From contig NZ_JAHBGF010000046.1 of assembly GCF_018390695.1 (NCBI RefSeq), positions 558,001 through 622,000 of the forward strand: 64,000 nucleotides of DNA. The letters run 5' to 3'. The DNA is from Ancylobacter sonchi (GTDB lineage Bacteria > Pseudomonadota > Alphaproteobacteria > Rhizobiales > Xanthobacteraceae). A program made the position numbers and the translations under genes. Positions 55,081 to 63,874 of this stretch are shown here, piece after piece. The notes under the pieces were generated by a model, which worked only from the letters and a program-made list of their open reading frames with translations, searched no databases and had not been told where the DNA came from. Each line of letters starts with the position of its first letter. Positions within the stretch are counted from its first letter, which is position 1.

Positions 55081-55992
55081 CTACCAGCCGTGGTCCCAGG
55101 CCGGCTCGCCGCGAAAGCGGGCGACGAGGAAATCGACCAGCACCCGCACCTTCAGGGCGAGATGCCGTCCCGGCGGATAGAGCGCGAACAGCCCGTGCGG
55201 CGGCGGCTCGCTCGCGGCCAGCAGCCGTTGCACTAGGCCGGCGCGCAGATGCGGGCCGGCGATGAAGCTCGGCACATTGGCGATGCCGAGGCCGGCGGTG
55301 GCGGCGGCCAGGCAGGCCTCGCCGCTTGAGAAGCGCAGCCGCCCGGCGATCGGCACGTCGAGGATACCGCCGTCAGGGCCGGAGAACCGCCAATTGTGCG
55401 GATCGCGGAAATTGGTGTCGACGATGCAGTCGTGGCCGGCGAGGTCCTGCGGACGGAGGGGCGCGCCACGGGCGGCGAGATAGGCCGGGGCGGCCACCAG
55501 CACCACGCGGGCGTCGCACAGCTTGCGGGCGACGAGGCTGCTGTCGACCGGCGTGCCGATGCGCACGGCGGCGTCGTAGCCTTCCTCGACGAGGTCGACC
55601 ACCCGGTCGGTGAAGCCGACATCGAGCCGGATCTCCGGATAGGCGCTGGCGAAATCGAGCAGCGCCGGGGTGAGCTGGATCGAGCCGAACGACATCGGCG
55701 CGGTGATGCGCAGCGTGCCCGTCGGCGTGCCCGATGCGTTGCGCACCGCCGCGTCGAGCGCGTCGAACTCCTCCAGCAGCGCCTTGATGCGGTGGTAATA
55801 GGCTGCGCCCACCTCGGTCGGCGCCAGCGCCCGGGTGGTGCGCTTGATCAGCTGGATGCCGAGTTCGGCCTCCAGCCGCGACACCAGCTTGGAGGCCTGG
55901 CCGCTCGACGTGCCGAGCCGCCGGGCGGCGGCGGCGAAGCTGCCGAGGTCGAGCACCGCCACCAGCATGCGGTCGCAATCCAGCCGTTCCAT
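55081..55992 (-). CDS. LysR-type transcriptional regulator
   Basis: A 303-residue regulator. The N-terminal winged helix-turn-helix (about 1-62; GSFAAAARRLGTSSGQASKLVSRLE) precedes a periplasmic-binding-like effector domain (about 90-295). It lies upstream of doxX and the hydroquinone reductase gene in the same direction, and divergent (157 bases) from the threonine dehydratase gene, so it could control either. ATG 55992 is chosen. The effector is unknown. Confidence 0.9.
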   Translation of the reverse strand: MERLDCDRMLVAVLDLGSFAAAARRLGTSSGQASKLVSRLEAELGIQLIKRTTRALAPTEVGAAYYHRIKALLEEFDALDAAVRNASGTPTGTLRITAPMSFGSIQLTPALLDFASAYPEIRLDVGFTDRVVDLVEEGYDAAVRIGTPVDSSLVARKLCDARVVLVAAPAYLAARGAPLRPQDLAGHDCIVDTNFRDPHNWRFSGPDGGILDVPIAGRLRFSSGEACLAAATAGLGIANVPSFIAGPHLRAGLVQRLLAASEPPPHGLFALYPPGRHLALKVRVLVDFLVARFRGEPAWDHGW

Positions 55993-56149
55993 CGCACCCT
56001 TCCATCGTGGCGGTAACGTGGGCCATTCCAGCATGATCGCTGCCGGATTGGAAATTCCGGGCCACGATCCGGGGCTCTCGCCCCCCACTATTGCTGCGGT
56101 ACCCGTCGGGATAGGTTGGGCGCCACCGGCGACTGGAGCGAGAAAGTCC

Positions 56150-57370
56150 GTGACGTTTCCTGAAATCGGCCTCGGCGATGTCGAGGCGGCGGCGGCGCGC
56201 ATCGCCGGCGCGGTGGCGGTAACGCCCTTCGTGCATTCCGAGACGCTGTCGCAGAAGCTCGGCGCCGAGGTGTGGCTGAAGTTCGAGAATTTGCAGTTCA
56301 CCGCCTCCTTCAAGGAGCGCGGCGCGCTCAACAAGCTCCTGTCGCTGTCGGAGGCCGAGAAGGCGCGCGGGGTGATCGCCGCCTCGGCCGGCAATCATGC
56401 GCAGGGCGTCGCCTATCACGCCCGCCGCACCGGGGTGAGCGCCACCATCGTGATGCCGACCACCACGCCCAATCTCAAGGTGGAGCGGGTGCGCGAGCAT
56501 GGCGCCGCCGTGGTGCTGCACGGCGCCGGCTTCGCCGAGGCCGCCGCCGAGATGGCGCGCCTCGCCCGCGAGGAGGGGCGCACCATCGTCCACCCCTTCG
56601 ACGATCCCGCCATCATCGCCGGCCAGGGCACGGCGACGCTGGAGATGCTGCGCGCGCAGCCGGCGCTCGACACCCTCGCCGTGCCGATCGGCGGCGGCGG
56701 GCTGATAGCCGGCGCCACGGTGGTCGCGCGGGCGCTGCGGCCGGACATGCGGATCGTCGGCGTACAGTCGGAGATCTTTCCCGGCATGGCGCGGGCGGTC
56801 GGGTGCTACACGGGCGAGCCGGCGCCGGGCTCCTCGGTGGCCGAGGGCATCGCCGTCGTCGATCCCGGCCAGATCACCCGCGCCATCGTGCGCGACGGCG
56901 TCGACGAGATCGCGGTGGTGAGCGAGGACGCCATCGAGGAGGCGATCGCGCTGCTGCTCGGCATCGAGAAGACGCTGTGCGAGGGCGCCGGCGCCGCCGG
57001 CATCGCCGCCATGCTGGCGCGACCGGAGCTGTTCGCCGGCCGCCGGGTCGGGGTGATCCTCTCCGGCGGCAACATCGACACGCGCGTGCTGGTGGCGGTG
57101 CTCCAGCGCCATCTCACCCGGGCCGGGCGCATGGTGCGCATCCGCGCCGAGCTGCCGGACCATCCTGGCGCGCTCGCCCGGCTCACCGCCGTGGTGGCGG
57201 CCGAGGGCGGCAACATCTACGAGCTGCGCCACGAAAGGCTGGCGGCGGCGAGCCGGGCCAAGGAGAGCTCGGTGTCGCTCGATGTCGAGCTGCGCGACCC
57301 CTCCGACCTGCCACGACTGCTGGACAAGCTGGCCGCCGAGCAGTTTCGCGTGCGGCGCGACGAGTTCTGA
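56150..57370 (+). CDS. Threonine dehydratase with ACT domain
   Basis: A 406-residue PLP enzyme with K55 in FTASFKERGA, the phosphate loop GGGGLIAG and a C-terminal ACT domain (about 328-406, with RAELPDHPGALARL). It deaminates threonine (and serine) to 2-oxobutyrate. The single ACT-type domain resembles the catabolic TdcB/IlvA2 forms rather than biosynthetic IlvA, whose regulatory region is larger. The start is a GTG at 56150 behind GGAGCGAGA. Confidence 0.9.
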   Translation: MTFPEIGLGDVEAAAARIAGAVAVTPFVHSETLSQKLGAEVWLKFENLQFTASFKERGALNKLLSLSEAEKARGVIAASAGNHAQGVAYHARRTGVSATIVMPTTTPNLKVERVREHGAAVVLHGAGFAEAAAEMARLAREEGRTIVHPFDDPAIIAGQGTATLEMLRAQPALDTLAVPIGGGGLIAGATVVARALRPDMRIVGVQSEIFPGMARAVGCYTGEPAPGSSVAEGIAVVDPGQITRAIVRDGVDEIAVVSEDAIEEAIALLLGIEKTLCEGAGAAGIAAMLARPELFAGRRVGVILSGGNIDTRVLVAVLQRHLTRAGRMVRIRAELPDHPGALARLTAVVAAEGGNIYELRHERLAAASRAKESSVSLDVELRDPSDLPRLLDKLAAEQFRVRRDEF

Positions 57371-57628
57371 CGCCACGGCGCGGGCGCAAGCTTGCCGCGC
57401 TCGCCGTGACATCCATCGCGAAGCTGCCGGTGCCCAAGTCGAGCGAGAATCGAGCGGGAATAATGAACGCGCGCGCGCTGAGACAAAGCGCGCCGATGTC
57501 GCATCGTCTTATGTGCAAGCCATTCGTTTGACTATTTCGCGTATTCACGAACACGCCTATTGTCGAAAAATGCGCAGGAGGGGCACGAAGCTGCGCAGGT
57601 GCGGGGGCCAAGGGGGCGTGGAGGCGTG

Positions 57629-58702
57629 ATGGGCCGGCCGGAAGGCTTGTGGCGGCGAATGCTCATCGCCGGCATCGCGCTGGTGCTGTGCGGCAGCGTG
57701 ACGCCTGCCGGTGCCACCGATGCCGGTGCCATCAAGCTGCAGATCGTCGGCGGCCTTGCCGGCGTCACCCAGTTCACCAAGCTCGAGAAGCCCTTCTGGG
57801 AGAGGGAAATCGTCGAGCGGTCCGGCGGGCGCATCACCGCCACCATCAAGTCGTTCGACGCCGGCGGGTTGCGCGGCCAGGAGATGCTGCAGCTGATGCG
57901 CCTGGGCGTGGTGCCGTTCGGCACCGTGCTGCTCAGCATCGCCTCGTCCGACGATCCCGAGCTGAACGCCGTCGACCTGCCGGTGCTCAATCCCGACATG
58001 AATGCGCTGCGCCGGACGCTGGGCCTGTTTCGCGAGCATCTGGGTATGGTGCTGCGCACGCGCTACGGTATCGAGTTGCTGGCGGTCTACGCCTATCCGG
58101 CACAGGTGCTCTATTGCGACAAGCCGTTCACCGGGCTCGACGATCTTTCCGGCCGCAAGGTGCGGACCTCGTCGATCGCCCAGTTCGAGCTGATGAACGC
58201 GCTCGGAGCCGTGCCGGTGGTGGTTCCCTTCGCCGAGATGACCAACGCCCTCGAGGACGGGGTGGTGGACTGCGCCATCACCGGCACGCTCAGCGGTTTC
58301 GAGATCGGGCTGCCGGAGGTCACCACCCATGTGCACGCCATGGCGCTCAGCTGGGGGCTCTCCTTCTTCGGCGCCAACCTCACCGCGTGGAAGGCGCTGC
58401 CGACGAATGCGCAGACCATCATCCGCACCGGCGTCGCCGATCTCGAGCGGCGCATCTGGCAGCAGGCGGAGGCGGACACGCAGCGCGGCCTCGCCTGCAA
58501 TACCGGCAAAATCGTCTGCACCACGCCGCTGAAGCGACCGATGACATTGGTTCCGACCTCGGCCGCCGACGAGGACCGCCGCGCCCATCTCCTGCAGGAG
58601 GTGGTGCTGCCGCGCTGGATCGAACGCTGCGGCGACGGCTGCGTGAAGGCCTGGAACACCTACATCGCCCCAACCCTCGCCATCGAAGCCAAGGCAAAGT
58701 GA
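57629..58702 (+). CDS. Orphan TRAP-type (DctP) periplasmic binding protein
   Basis: A 357-residue secreted protein with a signal peptide (about 1-30, cleavage near AGATDA). The mature part follows the DctP fold: IKLQIVGG, GLDDLSGRKVRT (with the conserved Arg), MNALGAVPVVVPFAEM, and ALEDGVVDCAITG. Four cysteines near the C-terminus (CNTGKIVC and CGDGC) are unusual for DctP and may form disulphides. DctP proteins normally feed DctQ/DctM permeases, but none are present. The gene stops 29 bases before a GGDEF-EAL gene, suggesting a sensing role. ATG 57629 has GGAGG upstream. Confidence 0.88.
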   Translation: MGRPEGLWRRMLIAGIALVLCGSVTPAGATDAGAIKLQIVGGLAGVTQFTKLEKPFWEREIVERSGGRITATIKSFDAGGLRGQEMLQLMRLGVVPFGTVLLSIASSDDPELNAVDLPVLNPDMNALRRTLGLFREHLGMVLRTRYGIELLAVYAYPAQVLYCDKPFTGLDDLSGRKVRTSSIAQFELMNALGAVPVVVPFAEMTNALEDGVVDCAITGTLSGFEIGLPEVTTHVHAMALSWGLSFFGANLTAWKALPTNAQTIIRTGVADLERRIWQQAEADTQRGLACNTGKIVCTTPLKRPMTLVPTSAADEDRRAHLLQEVVLPRWIERCGDGCVKAWNTYIAPTLAIEAKAK

Positions 58703-58731
58703 ACGGTGAACGCTGCAGCCAACGGTAAGCG

Positions 58732-61410
58732 ATGATCTGGCACCGCCTCCAGCTGATCGTCATTGTCGGTACCGCCATCATCCTGGTGGTGATGGCGGTC
58801 GGAATGGCGGCGCTGCTCGAACGCGGCGAGCGCGGCGCGCTGGCGGCGGCGGAAACCTCGCTTGCGCGCACGTCGCAGGCGGTCGAGAACGCGCTGAACC
58901 GTCAGCTGCTGCAGGTGCATGGCGCGCTGGCCAGCCTGCCGACGCTGTTCGCGGCGGCCAAGGCCTCGCCGGAAACGCCGGAGGTCGCCGGCGACCTGCT
59001 GCGGGGCGTCAATTTCCAGACTCTGGCCTATCACGACCTGCTGCTCGTCACGCCCGCCGGCCGGATCCTGGTGTCCGCCCGGGCGCGCAGCAACGGGCGG
59101 ACACTGCCCTTCGGGGCCGCCGAATTCGGCGCCGGGCCGACGGCGCTGATCGGGCCGGTCCGCAACCGCATCACCGGCGACTGGTCGCTCTACGTCTCCC
59201 GCATCGTCGCCGACTGGAAAGACGTCACCCCGGTGGCCGAAGTGCCGCTGCCGACGCTGATGGGACTGCTCGGCGAGACCGGCATCGATCCGCGTATGAG
59301 GATCCAGCTGGAGCGGCCGAACGGCCAGCTCATCGCCGCGCTGCCGCATGACGAACTGCGCACTGGCCAGATCGCTCCGGAGGCGCTCGGGACCCGTACG
59401 CCAGACGGCCGGGTCTTCGTGACGGCGGGGACCAATGACGAGGGACGGCAGCTCGCCGTGGTCCGCGCCTCGCTCTATGACGACGTGCGGGTGGTGCTCA
59501 CCGCCGGCCGGGAGGCGATGCTGGAGGACTGGCAGCGCGACCGCGACCGCCTGGTGGTGGCGACCGTGCTGGGAGGGCTGCTGCTCACCGGCTTCTCGGC
59601 GTCGCTGCTGGTCGCATTGCGCCAGCGGGAGCGAAGCGACGCCGAGCGCACGCGGGCGGCGACGGTGCTGGTCAACGCCATCGACGCGATGTCGGACGGC
59701 TTCGTCATGTGGGACGAGCAGGACCGGCTGGTCACCTGCAACCAGCGCTATCGGGACGTCTATCCGCTGATCGCACCGTTCCTCGCTCCCGGCACGCGCT
59801 ATGAGGACATCATCCGCAAGGGCGTGGAGGTCGGCCAGTTCCCCGATGTCGGGGGCGATGTGGAGTCGTTCGTCGCCGAGATGGTCGACTGGCACCGCGA
59901 AGGCGCCGGCACGATCGAGCGCCGCCTGCCTGACGGCCGCTGGATCCTGGTGCGGGAGCGCCACACCGCCGATGGCGGCATCGTCGGCATCCGCACCGAC
60001 GTCACCGCACTCAAGACCATGGTGGCCGAGCTGGCCGAGGCCAATCAGCGGGCGAACGAGGCGGCCGAGGAGGCACAGCGGCAGAACGCGGCGCTCACCG
60101 AGCGCGAGAGCCGCATCCGCTTCCTCGCCCATCACGACGACCTCACCCATCTGCCGAACCGCGTGCTGTTCCGCGAGCGGGCCGAAGCGGCGCTGCGGGC
60201 CGCCGCCGGCCAGGACGTCCGGCTGGCGCTGCTCTATCTCGATCTCGACCGCTTCAAGGACGTCAACGACACGCTCGGCCACCCGGTCGGCGACGCGCTG
60301 CTGCGCGCCGCGGCGGAGCGGCTGCGCGGCTGCGTCGGCGATCCCGAGCGGATCGCCCGGCTGGGCGGCGACGAATTCGCGGTCATCAGCTTCGTTCCGG
60401 TTCCCTCGCAGGAGGCGGAGGTACTGAGCGCGCGCATCATCGAGGCACTGAGCGCGCCCTACAGCATATTGGGGCACACGATCGCCATCAGCGTCAGCGT
60501 CGGCATCGCGCTCGCCGAGGGGGCCGAGATCGACGCCGACGCCCTGCTCAAGCAGGCCGACCTCGCGCTCTACGAGGCGAAGGCGAAGGGGCGGGGCACC
60601 TACCGCATCTTCGCACCGGAGATGGACGAGCATCTGCGGTCGCGGCTGGAAATGGAGTCCGACCTGCGCGACGCGCTGGCCGCCCAGCAATTCGAGCTCG
60701 TCTACCAGCCGATCTACGAATTGGCGAATGCGCGGCTGCGTGGCTTCGAGGCGCTGCTGCGCTGGACGCATCCGGCGCGTGGCGCCATCAGCCCAGCCCG
60801 CTTCATTCCGCTCGCCGAGGAGACCGGGCTGATCGTCGAGATCGGCGCCTGGGTTCTGCGCCGGGCCTGCACCGACGTTATGCGGCTGCCGGGCGAGCTG
60901 AAGGTGGCGGTCAACATCTCGCCGGTGCAATTGGCCTTTGGCGACATCGTCGCGACGGTTGGCGAGGTGCTGCGCGAGACCGGGCTCGATCCCAAGCGGC
61001 TGGAACTGGAGATCACCGAGACCGCGCTGTTCGCCGACAATCAGCGCAACCTCGATGTGCTCAGGCGGCTACGGGCGCTCGGGGCGCGCATCGTGCTCGA
61101 CGATTTTGGCACCGGCTATTCCAGCCTCAGCCATCTGCGCCAGTTCCCGCTGGACAAGATCAAGATCGACCGCTCCTTCGTGCAGGAGATGACCTATCGG
61201 TCCGACAGCGCCGCCATCGTCGATTCCCTCGCCGCGCTGGCGCTGCGCCTCAACATGACCACGACAGCCGAAGGCATCGAGACCGCCGAGCAGCTGGAGG
61301 TGGCCCGGCGGGTGGGCTGCACCGAAGGGCAGGGCTATTTCCTCGGCCATCCGCAGGCGATCGGCTCCGCCTTCACGGCGGCGACGGAATCGTTGCGGCA
61401 CCTCGCCTGA
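58732..61410 (+). CDS. Membrane GGDEF-EAL c-di-GMP enzyme with periplasmic sensor and PAS
   Basis: An 892-residue protein. Two helices (about 7-29 and 275-296) flank a 245-residue periplasmic sensor domain. A PAS domain (about 315-430) and a coiled coil (about 425-462) precede GGDEF (GGDEF at 545-549, intact) and EAL (EALLRW at 673-678; DDFGTGYSSLS at 790-800; K811; all key residues present). No RxxD inhibitory site precedes GGDEF. Both synthesis and breakdown of c-di-GMP are possible; which dominates is unknown. It is likely co-transcribed with the DctP-type binding protein. Confidence 0.93.
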   Translation: MIWHRLQLIVIVGTAIILVVMAVGMAALLERGERGALAAAETSLARTSQAVENALNRQLLQVHGALASLPTLFAAAKASPETPEVAGDLLRGVNFQTLAYHDLLLVTPAGRILVSARARSNGRTLPFGAAEFGAGPTALIGPVRNRITGDWSLYVSRIVADWKDVTPVAEVPLPTLMGLLGETGIDPRMRIQLERPNGQLIAALPHDELRTGQIAPEALGTRTPDGRVFVTAGTNDEGRQLAVVRASLYDDVRVVLTAGREAMLEDWQRDRDRLVVATVLGGLLLTGFSASLLVALRQRERSDAERTRAATVLVNAIDAMSDGFVMWDEQDRLVTCNQRYRDVYPLIAPFLAPGTRYEDIIRKGVEVGQFPDVGGDVESFVAEMVDWHREGAGTIERRLPDGRWILVRERHTADGGIVGIRTDVTALKTMVAELAEANQRANEAAEEAQRQNAALTERESRIRFLAHHDDLTHLPNRVLFRERAEAALRAAAGQDVRLALLYLDLDRFKDVNDTLGHPVGDALLRAAAERLRGCVGDPERIARLGGDEFAVISFVPVPSQEAEVLSARIIEALSAPYSILGHTIAISVSVGIALAEGAEIDADALLKQADLALYEAKAKGRGTYRIFAPEMDEHLRSRLEMESDLRDALAAQQFELVYQPIYELANARLRGFEALLRWTHPARGAISPARFIPLAEETGLIVEIGAWVLRRACTDVMRLPGELKVAVNISPVQLAFGDIVATVGEVLRETGLDPKRLELEITETALFADNQRNLDVLRRLRALGARIVLDDFGTGYSSLSHLRQFPLDKIKIDRSFVQEMTYRSDSAAIVDSLAALALRLNMTTTAEGIETAEQLEVARRVGCTEGQGYFLGHPQAIGSAFTAATESLRHLA

Positions 61411-61426
61411 CGAACTGCGTTCAAAA

Positions 61427-61443
61427 GACTACAAATATAGTAG
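61427..61443. promoter_or_regulatory. CTAC-N7-GTAG site upstream of the amino-acid transporter
   Basis: GACTACAAATATAGTAG (61427-61443) contains CTAC and GTAG as inverted ends in an AT-rich patch about 140 bases before the binding-protein gene. The GACTA/TAGT words resemble the operator candidate at 28354-28380. Confidence 0.3.
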
Positions 61444-61583
61444 ACAATTGGCTGGGCGTATGTCACCCATGCCGCTCCTTCGGTCGCCGGGCGGTCCACA
61501 GACTGGCGAAAGCCGCATCCCGACCCCAGCTGAGGCGTGGAACGCCTTGCCCGCATGCCGGCAGTGAGCTGCCGTGGAGTGAC

Positions 61584-62366
61584 ATGATGAGCTTCACCCG
61601 GAAGACTTTTCTCGCCCTCGCCATGGCGGTGCTCGTGCCGCTCGCCGCCACCGGCGCCCGGGCCGATGACCTCGCCGCCGTCAAGCAGGCCGGTGCGCTG
61701 CGCATCGGCACCGAGGGCACCTACCCGCCGTTCACCTATCACGACGCCGCCGGCAAGCTGGTCGGCTTCGACGTCGAGATCGGGCAGGAGATCGCCAAGC
61801 GCCTCGGCGTCAAGGCCGAGTTCCTGGAAGGCAAATGGGACGGGCTGATCGCCGGCCTCGACGCCCGCCGCTACGACGCGGTGATCAACCAGGTCGGCAT
61901 CACCGAGGCGCGCAAGGCGAAATACGACTTCTCCCAGCCCTATATCGCCTCGAAGGCGGTGCTGATCGTCCGCGACGGCAACGACGCCATCAAGGGCTTC
62001 GAGGACCTGAAGGGCAAGCGCGCGGCGCAGTCGCTGACCTCCAATTTCGGCAAGCTCGCCGAGAGCTACGGTGCCAGCCTCGTCGGCACCGACGGCTTCG
62101 ACCAGTCGATCCAGTTGGTGCTGAGCGGGCGGGCCGACGCCACCCTCAATGACAGCCTGTCCTTCCTCGACTTCAAGAAGCACAAGCCGGACGCGCCGGT
62201 GAAGATCGTCGCCGAGCAGAAGGACGCCGACTACTCCGGCGTCATCGTGCGCAAGGGCAATCCCGACCTCGTCGCCGCCATCAACAGGGCGCTGGACGAC
62301 ATCAAGGCGGACGGCACCTATGCCCGCATCTCCGACACCTATTTCGGCGCCGACGTGTCAAAATAG
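61584..62366 (+). CDS. Polar amino acid (cystine-type) ABC transporter binding protein
   Basis: A 260-residue periplasmic SBP family 3 protein. The signal peptide covers about 1-27 (cleavage after ARA); then LRIGTEGTYPPFTYHDAAGKLVGFDVEIG, the family signature, and NQVGITEARKAKYDFSQPY, which is close to cystine-binding FliY/TcyA. Specificity for cystine is inferred. It leads a three-gene operon. Confidence 0.9.
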   Translation: MMSFTRKTFLALAMAVLVPLAATGARADDLAAVKQAGALRIGTEGTYPPFTYHDAAGKLVGFDVEIGQEIAKRLGVKAEFLEGKWDGLIAGLDARRYDAVINQVGITEARKAKYDFSQPYIASKAVLIVRDGNDAIKGFEDLKGKRAAQSLTSNFGKLAESYGASLVGTDGFDQSIQLVLSGRADATLNDSLSFLDFKKHKPDAPVKIVAEQKDADYSGVIVRKGNPDLVAAINRALDDIKADGTYARISDTYFGADVSK

Positions 62367-62438
62367 GCTGTCGCCGCCGTCGTGATGCTTCCGGGACCGG
62401 CCGCTTGGCCGGTCCTGTCGTATGGGGGAAGGGCTGCC

Positions 62439-63122
62439 GTGCCGCACTGGCTGCAACTCATGCTCGATTCGCTCGGCCCGCTGCTGTGGGCGGGCCTCGT
62501 CTTCACCGTGCCGCTGACGCTGTTGTCCTTCGCCTTCGGCCTGACGCTCGGCTTCCTGACCGCGCTCGCCCGGCTCTACGGACCGCGTCCGCTGGTGGCG
62601 GTCGCCCGCTTCTATGTGTGGATCATCCGCGGCACGCCGCTGCTGGTGCAGCTCTTCGTCATCTTCTACGGCCTGCCCAGCGTCGGCATCCTGCTCGATG
62701 CCTTCCCGGCGGCGCTCATCGGCTTCACGCTCAATGTCGGCGCCTATTCGTCGGAGATCGTGCGGGCGGTGATCGCCTCCATCCCCAAGGGACAGTGGGA
62801 GGCCAGCTATTCCATCGGCATGAACTGGTGGCAGGCGCTGCGGCGCACCGTGCTGCCGCAGGCGGCGCGCACGGCGGTGCCGCCGCTGTCCAACACCTTC
62901 ATCTCGCTGGTGAAGGACACGTCGCTTGCGGCCGCCGTGACCGTGCCCGAGCTGTTCCAGGCGGCGCAGCGCATCGTCGCCACCACCTATGAGCCGCTGA
63001 TCATCTATATCGAGGCGGCGCTGATCTATCTGGCGTTGAGTTCGGTACTCTCCGCGTTGCAGGACCGGCTGGAGCGCCGGCTCGCCCGCTCCAGCGGCCT
63101 TGTCCCGGAGGGCGCACGATGA
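62439..63122 (+). CDS. Polar amino acid (cystine-type) ABC transporter permease
   Basis: A 227-residue permease with about five helices; RGTPLLVQLFVIFYGLP and the EAA loop (EASYSIGMNWWQALRRTVLPQA) mark the HisM/GlnP-type family, close to YecS/TcyL. The GTG at 62439 has GGGGGAAGGG upstream and gives a normal length; an ATG at 62382 is in-frame but poorer. Its stop overlaps the ATPase start by four bases. Confidence 0.9.
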   Translation: MPHWLQLMLDSLGPLLWAGLVFTVPLTLLSFAFGLTLGFLTALARLYGPRPLVAVARFYVWIIRGTPLLVQLFVIFYGLPSVGILLDAFPAALIGFTLNVGAYSSEIVRAVIASIPKGQWEASYSIGMNWWQALRRTVLPQAARTAVPPLSNTFISLVKDTSLAAAVTVPELFQAAQRIVATTYEPLIIYIEAALIYLALSSVLSALQDRLERRLARSSGLVPEGAR

Positions 63123-63874
63123 TCCGCCTCGCCGGTATCGTGAAGAGCTTCGGCGAGCTGCCGGTGCTGAAGGGCGTCGACATCGCGGTCGCCGAGGGCA
63201 GCGTGACGGCGCTGATCGGCCCGTCGGGTTCCGGTAAGTCGACGCTGCTGCGCTGCGTCAACCTGCTGGAGGTGCCGGAGGCGGGGGAACTCGTCATCGG
63301 CGCCGAGACGGTGCGCTTCACCGGCCGTCCGCTCGACCGCGAGGCGGTGCGGCGGGTGCGTCGCCAGACCGGCATGGTGTTCCAGAACTTCCAGCTGTTC
63401 CCGCACCGCACCGCGCTCGGCAACGTGATGGAGAGCCTGCTGGTGGTGCTGAAATGGCCGGAGGCGAAGGCGCGCGCCCGCGCGCTGGAGCTGCTCGACA
63501 AGGTCGGGCTGGCGCACCGGGCCGATGCCTGGCCGGCGCAGCTCTCCGGCGGCCAGCAGCAGCGCGTCGCCATCGCCCGTGCGCTCGCCTCCTCGCCGCG
63601 CGTGCTGCTGTGCGACGAGCCGACCTCGGCGCTCGACCCCGAATTGTCGCTCGAAGTGGTGGACGTGCTGGCACAGCTCGCCCGCGAGGGCGCCACCATG
63701 CTGATCGCCACCCACGATCTGCGCCTCGCCGCGCGGGTGGCGCAGGAGGCGGTGCTGCTCGACGCCGGCGAGGTGGTGGAGAGCGGACCGGCGGCGCAGC
63801 TGTTCAGCCGCCCGCGCCAGGAGCGCACCGCCCGCTTCATCGCCACGCTGGGGCATGGGGCGGTGCCGGGCTGA
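63119..63874 (+). CDS. Polar amino acid (cystine-type) ABC transporter ATPase
   Basis: A 251-residue ATPase: Walker A GPSGSGKST, signature QLSGGQQQR, Walker B VLLCDEPTSALD, H-loop ATHDL. It is closest to the GlnQ/YecC group that drives the binding protein and permease upstream. ATG 63119 overlaps the permease stop. The remaining 126 bases of the window carry no gene. Confidence 0.92.
   Translation: MIRLAGIVKSFGELPVLKGVDIAVAEGSVTALIGPSGSGKSTLLRCVNLLEVPEAGELVIGAETVRFTGRPLDREAVRRVRRQTGMVFQNFQLFPHRTALGNVMESLLVVLKWPEAKARARALELLDKVGLAHRADAWPAQLSGGQQQRVAIARALASSPRVLLCDEPTSALDPELSLEVVDVLAQLAREGATMLIATHDLRLAARVAQEAVLLDAGEVVESGPAAQLFSRPRQERTARFIATLGHGAVPG

Noticed and set aside
55373..57412. A 679-codon leftward frame opposite threonine dehydratase
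   Set aside because: Composition typical of antisense GC-rich DNA. It crosses the divergent control region of the LysR and threonine dehydratase genes.
58660..60930. A 756-codon frame antisense to the GGDEF-EAL gene
   Set aside because: His/Arg/Gln-rich shadow of the coding strand without any recognisable domain.
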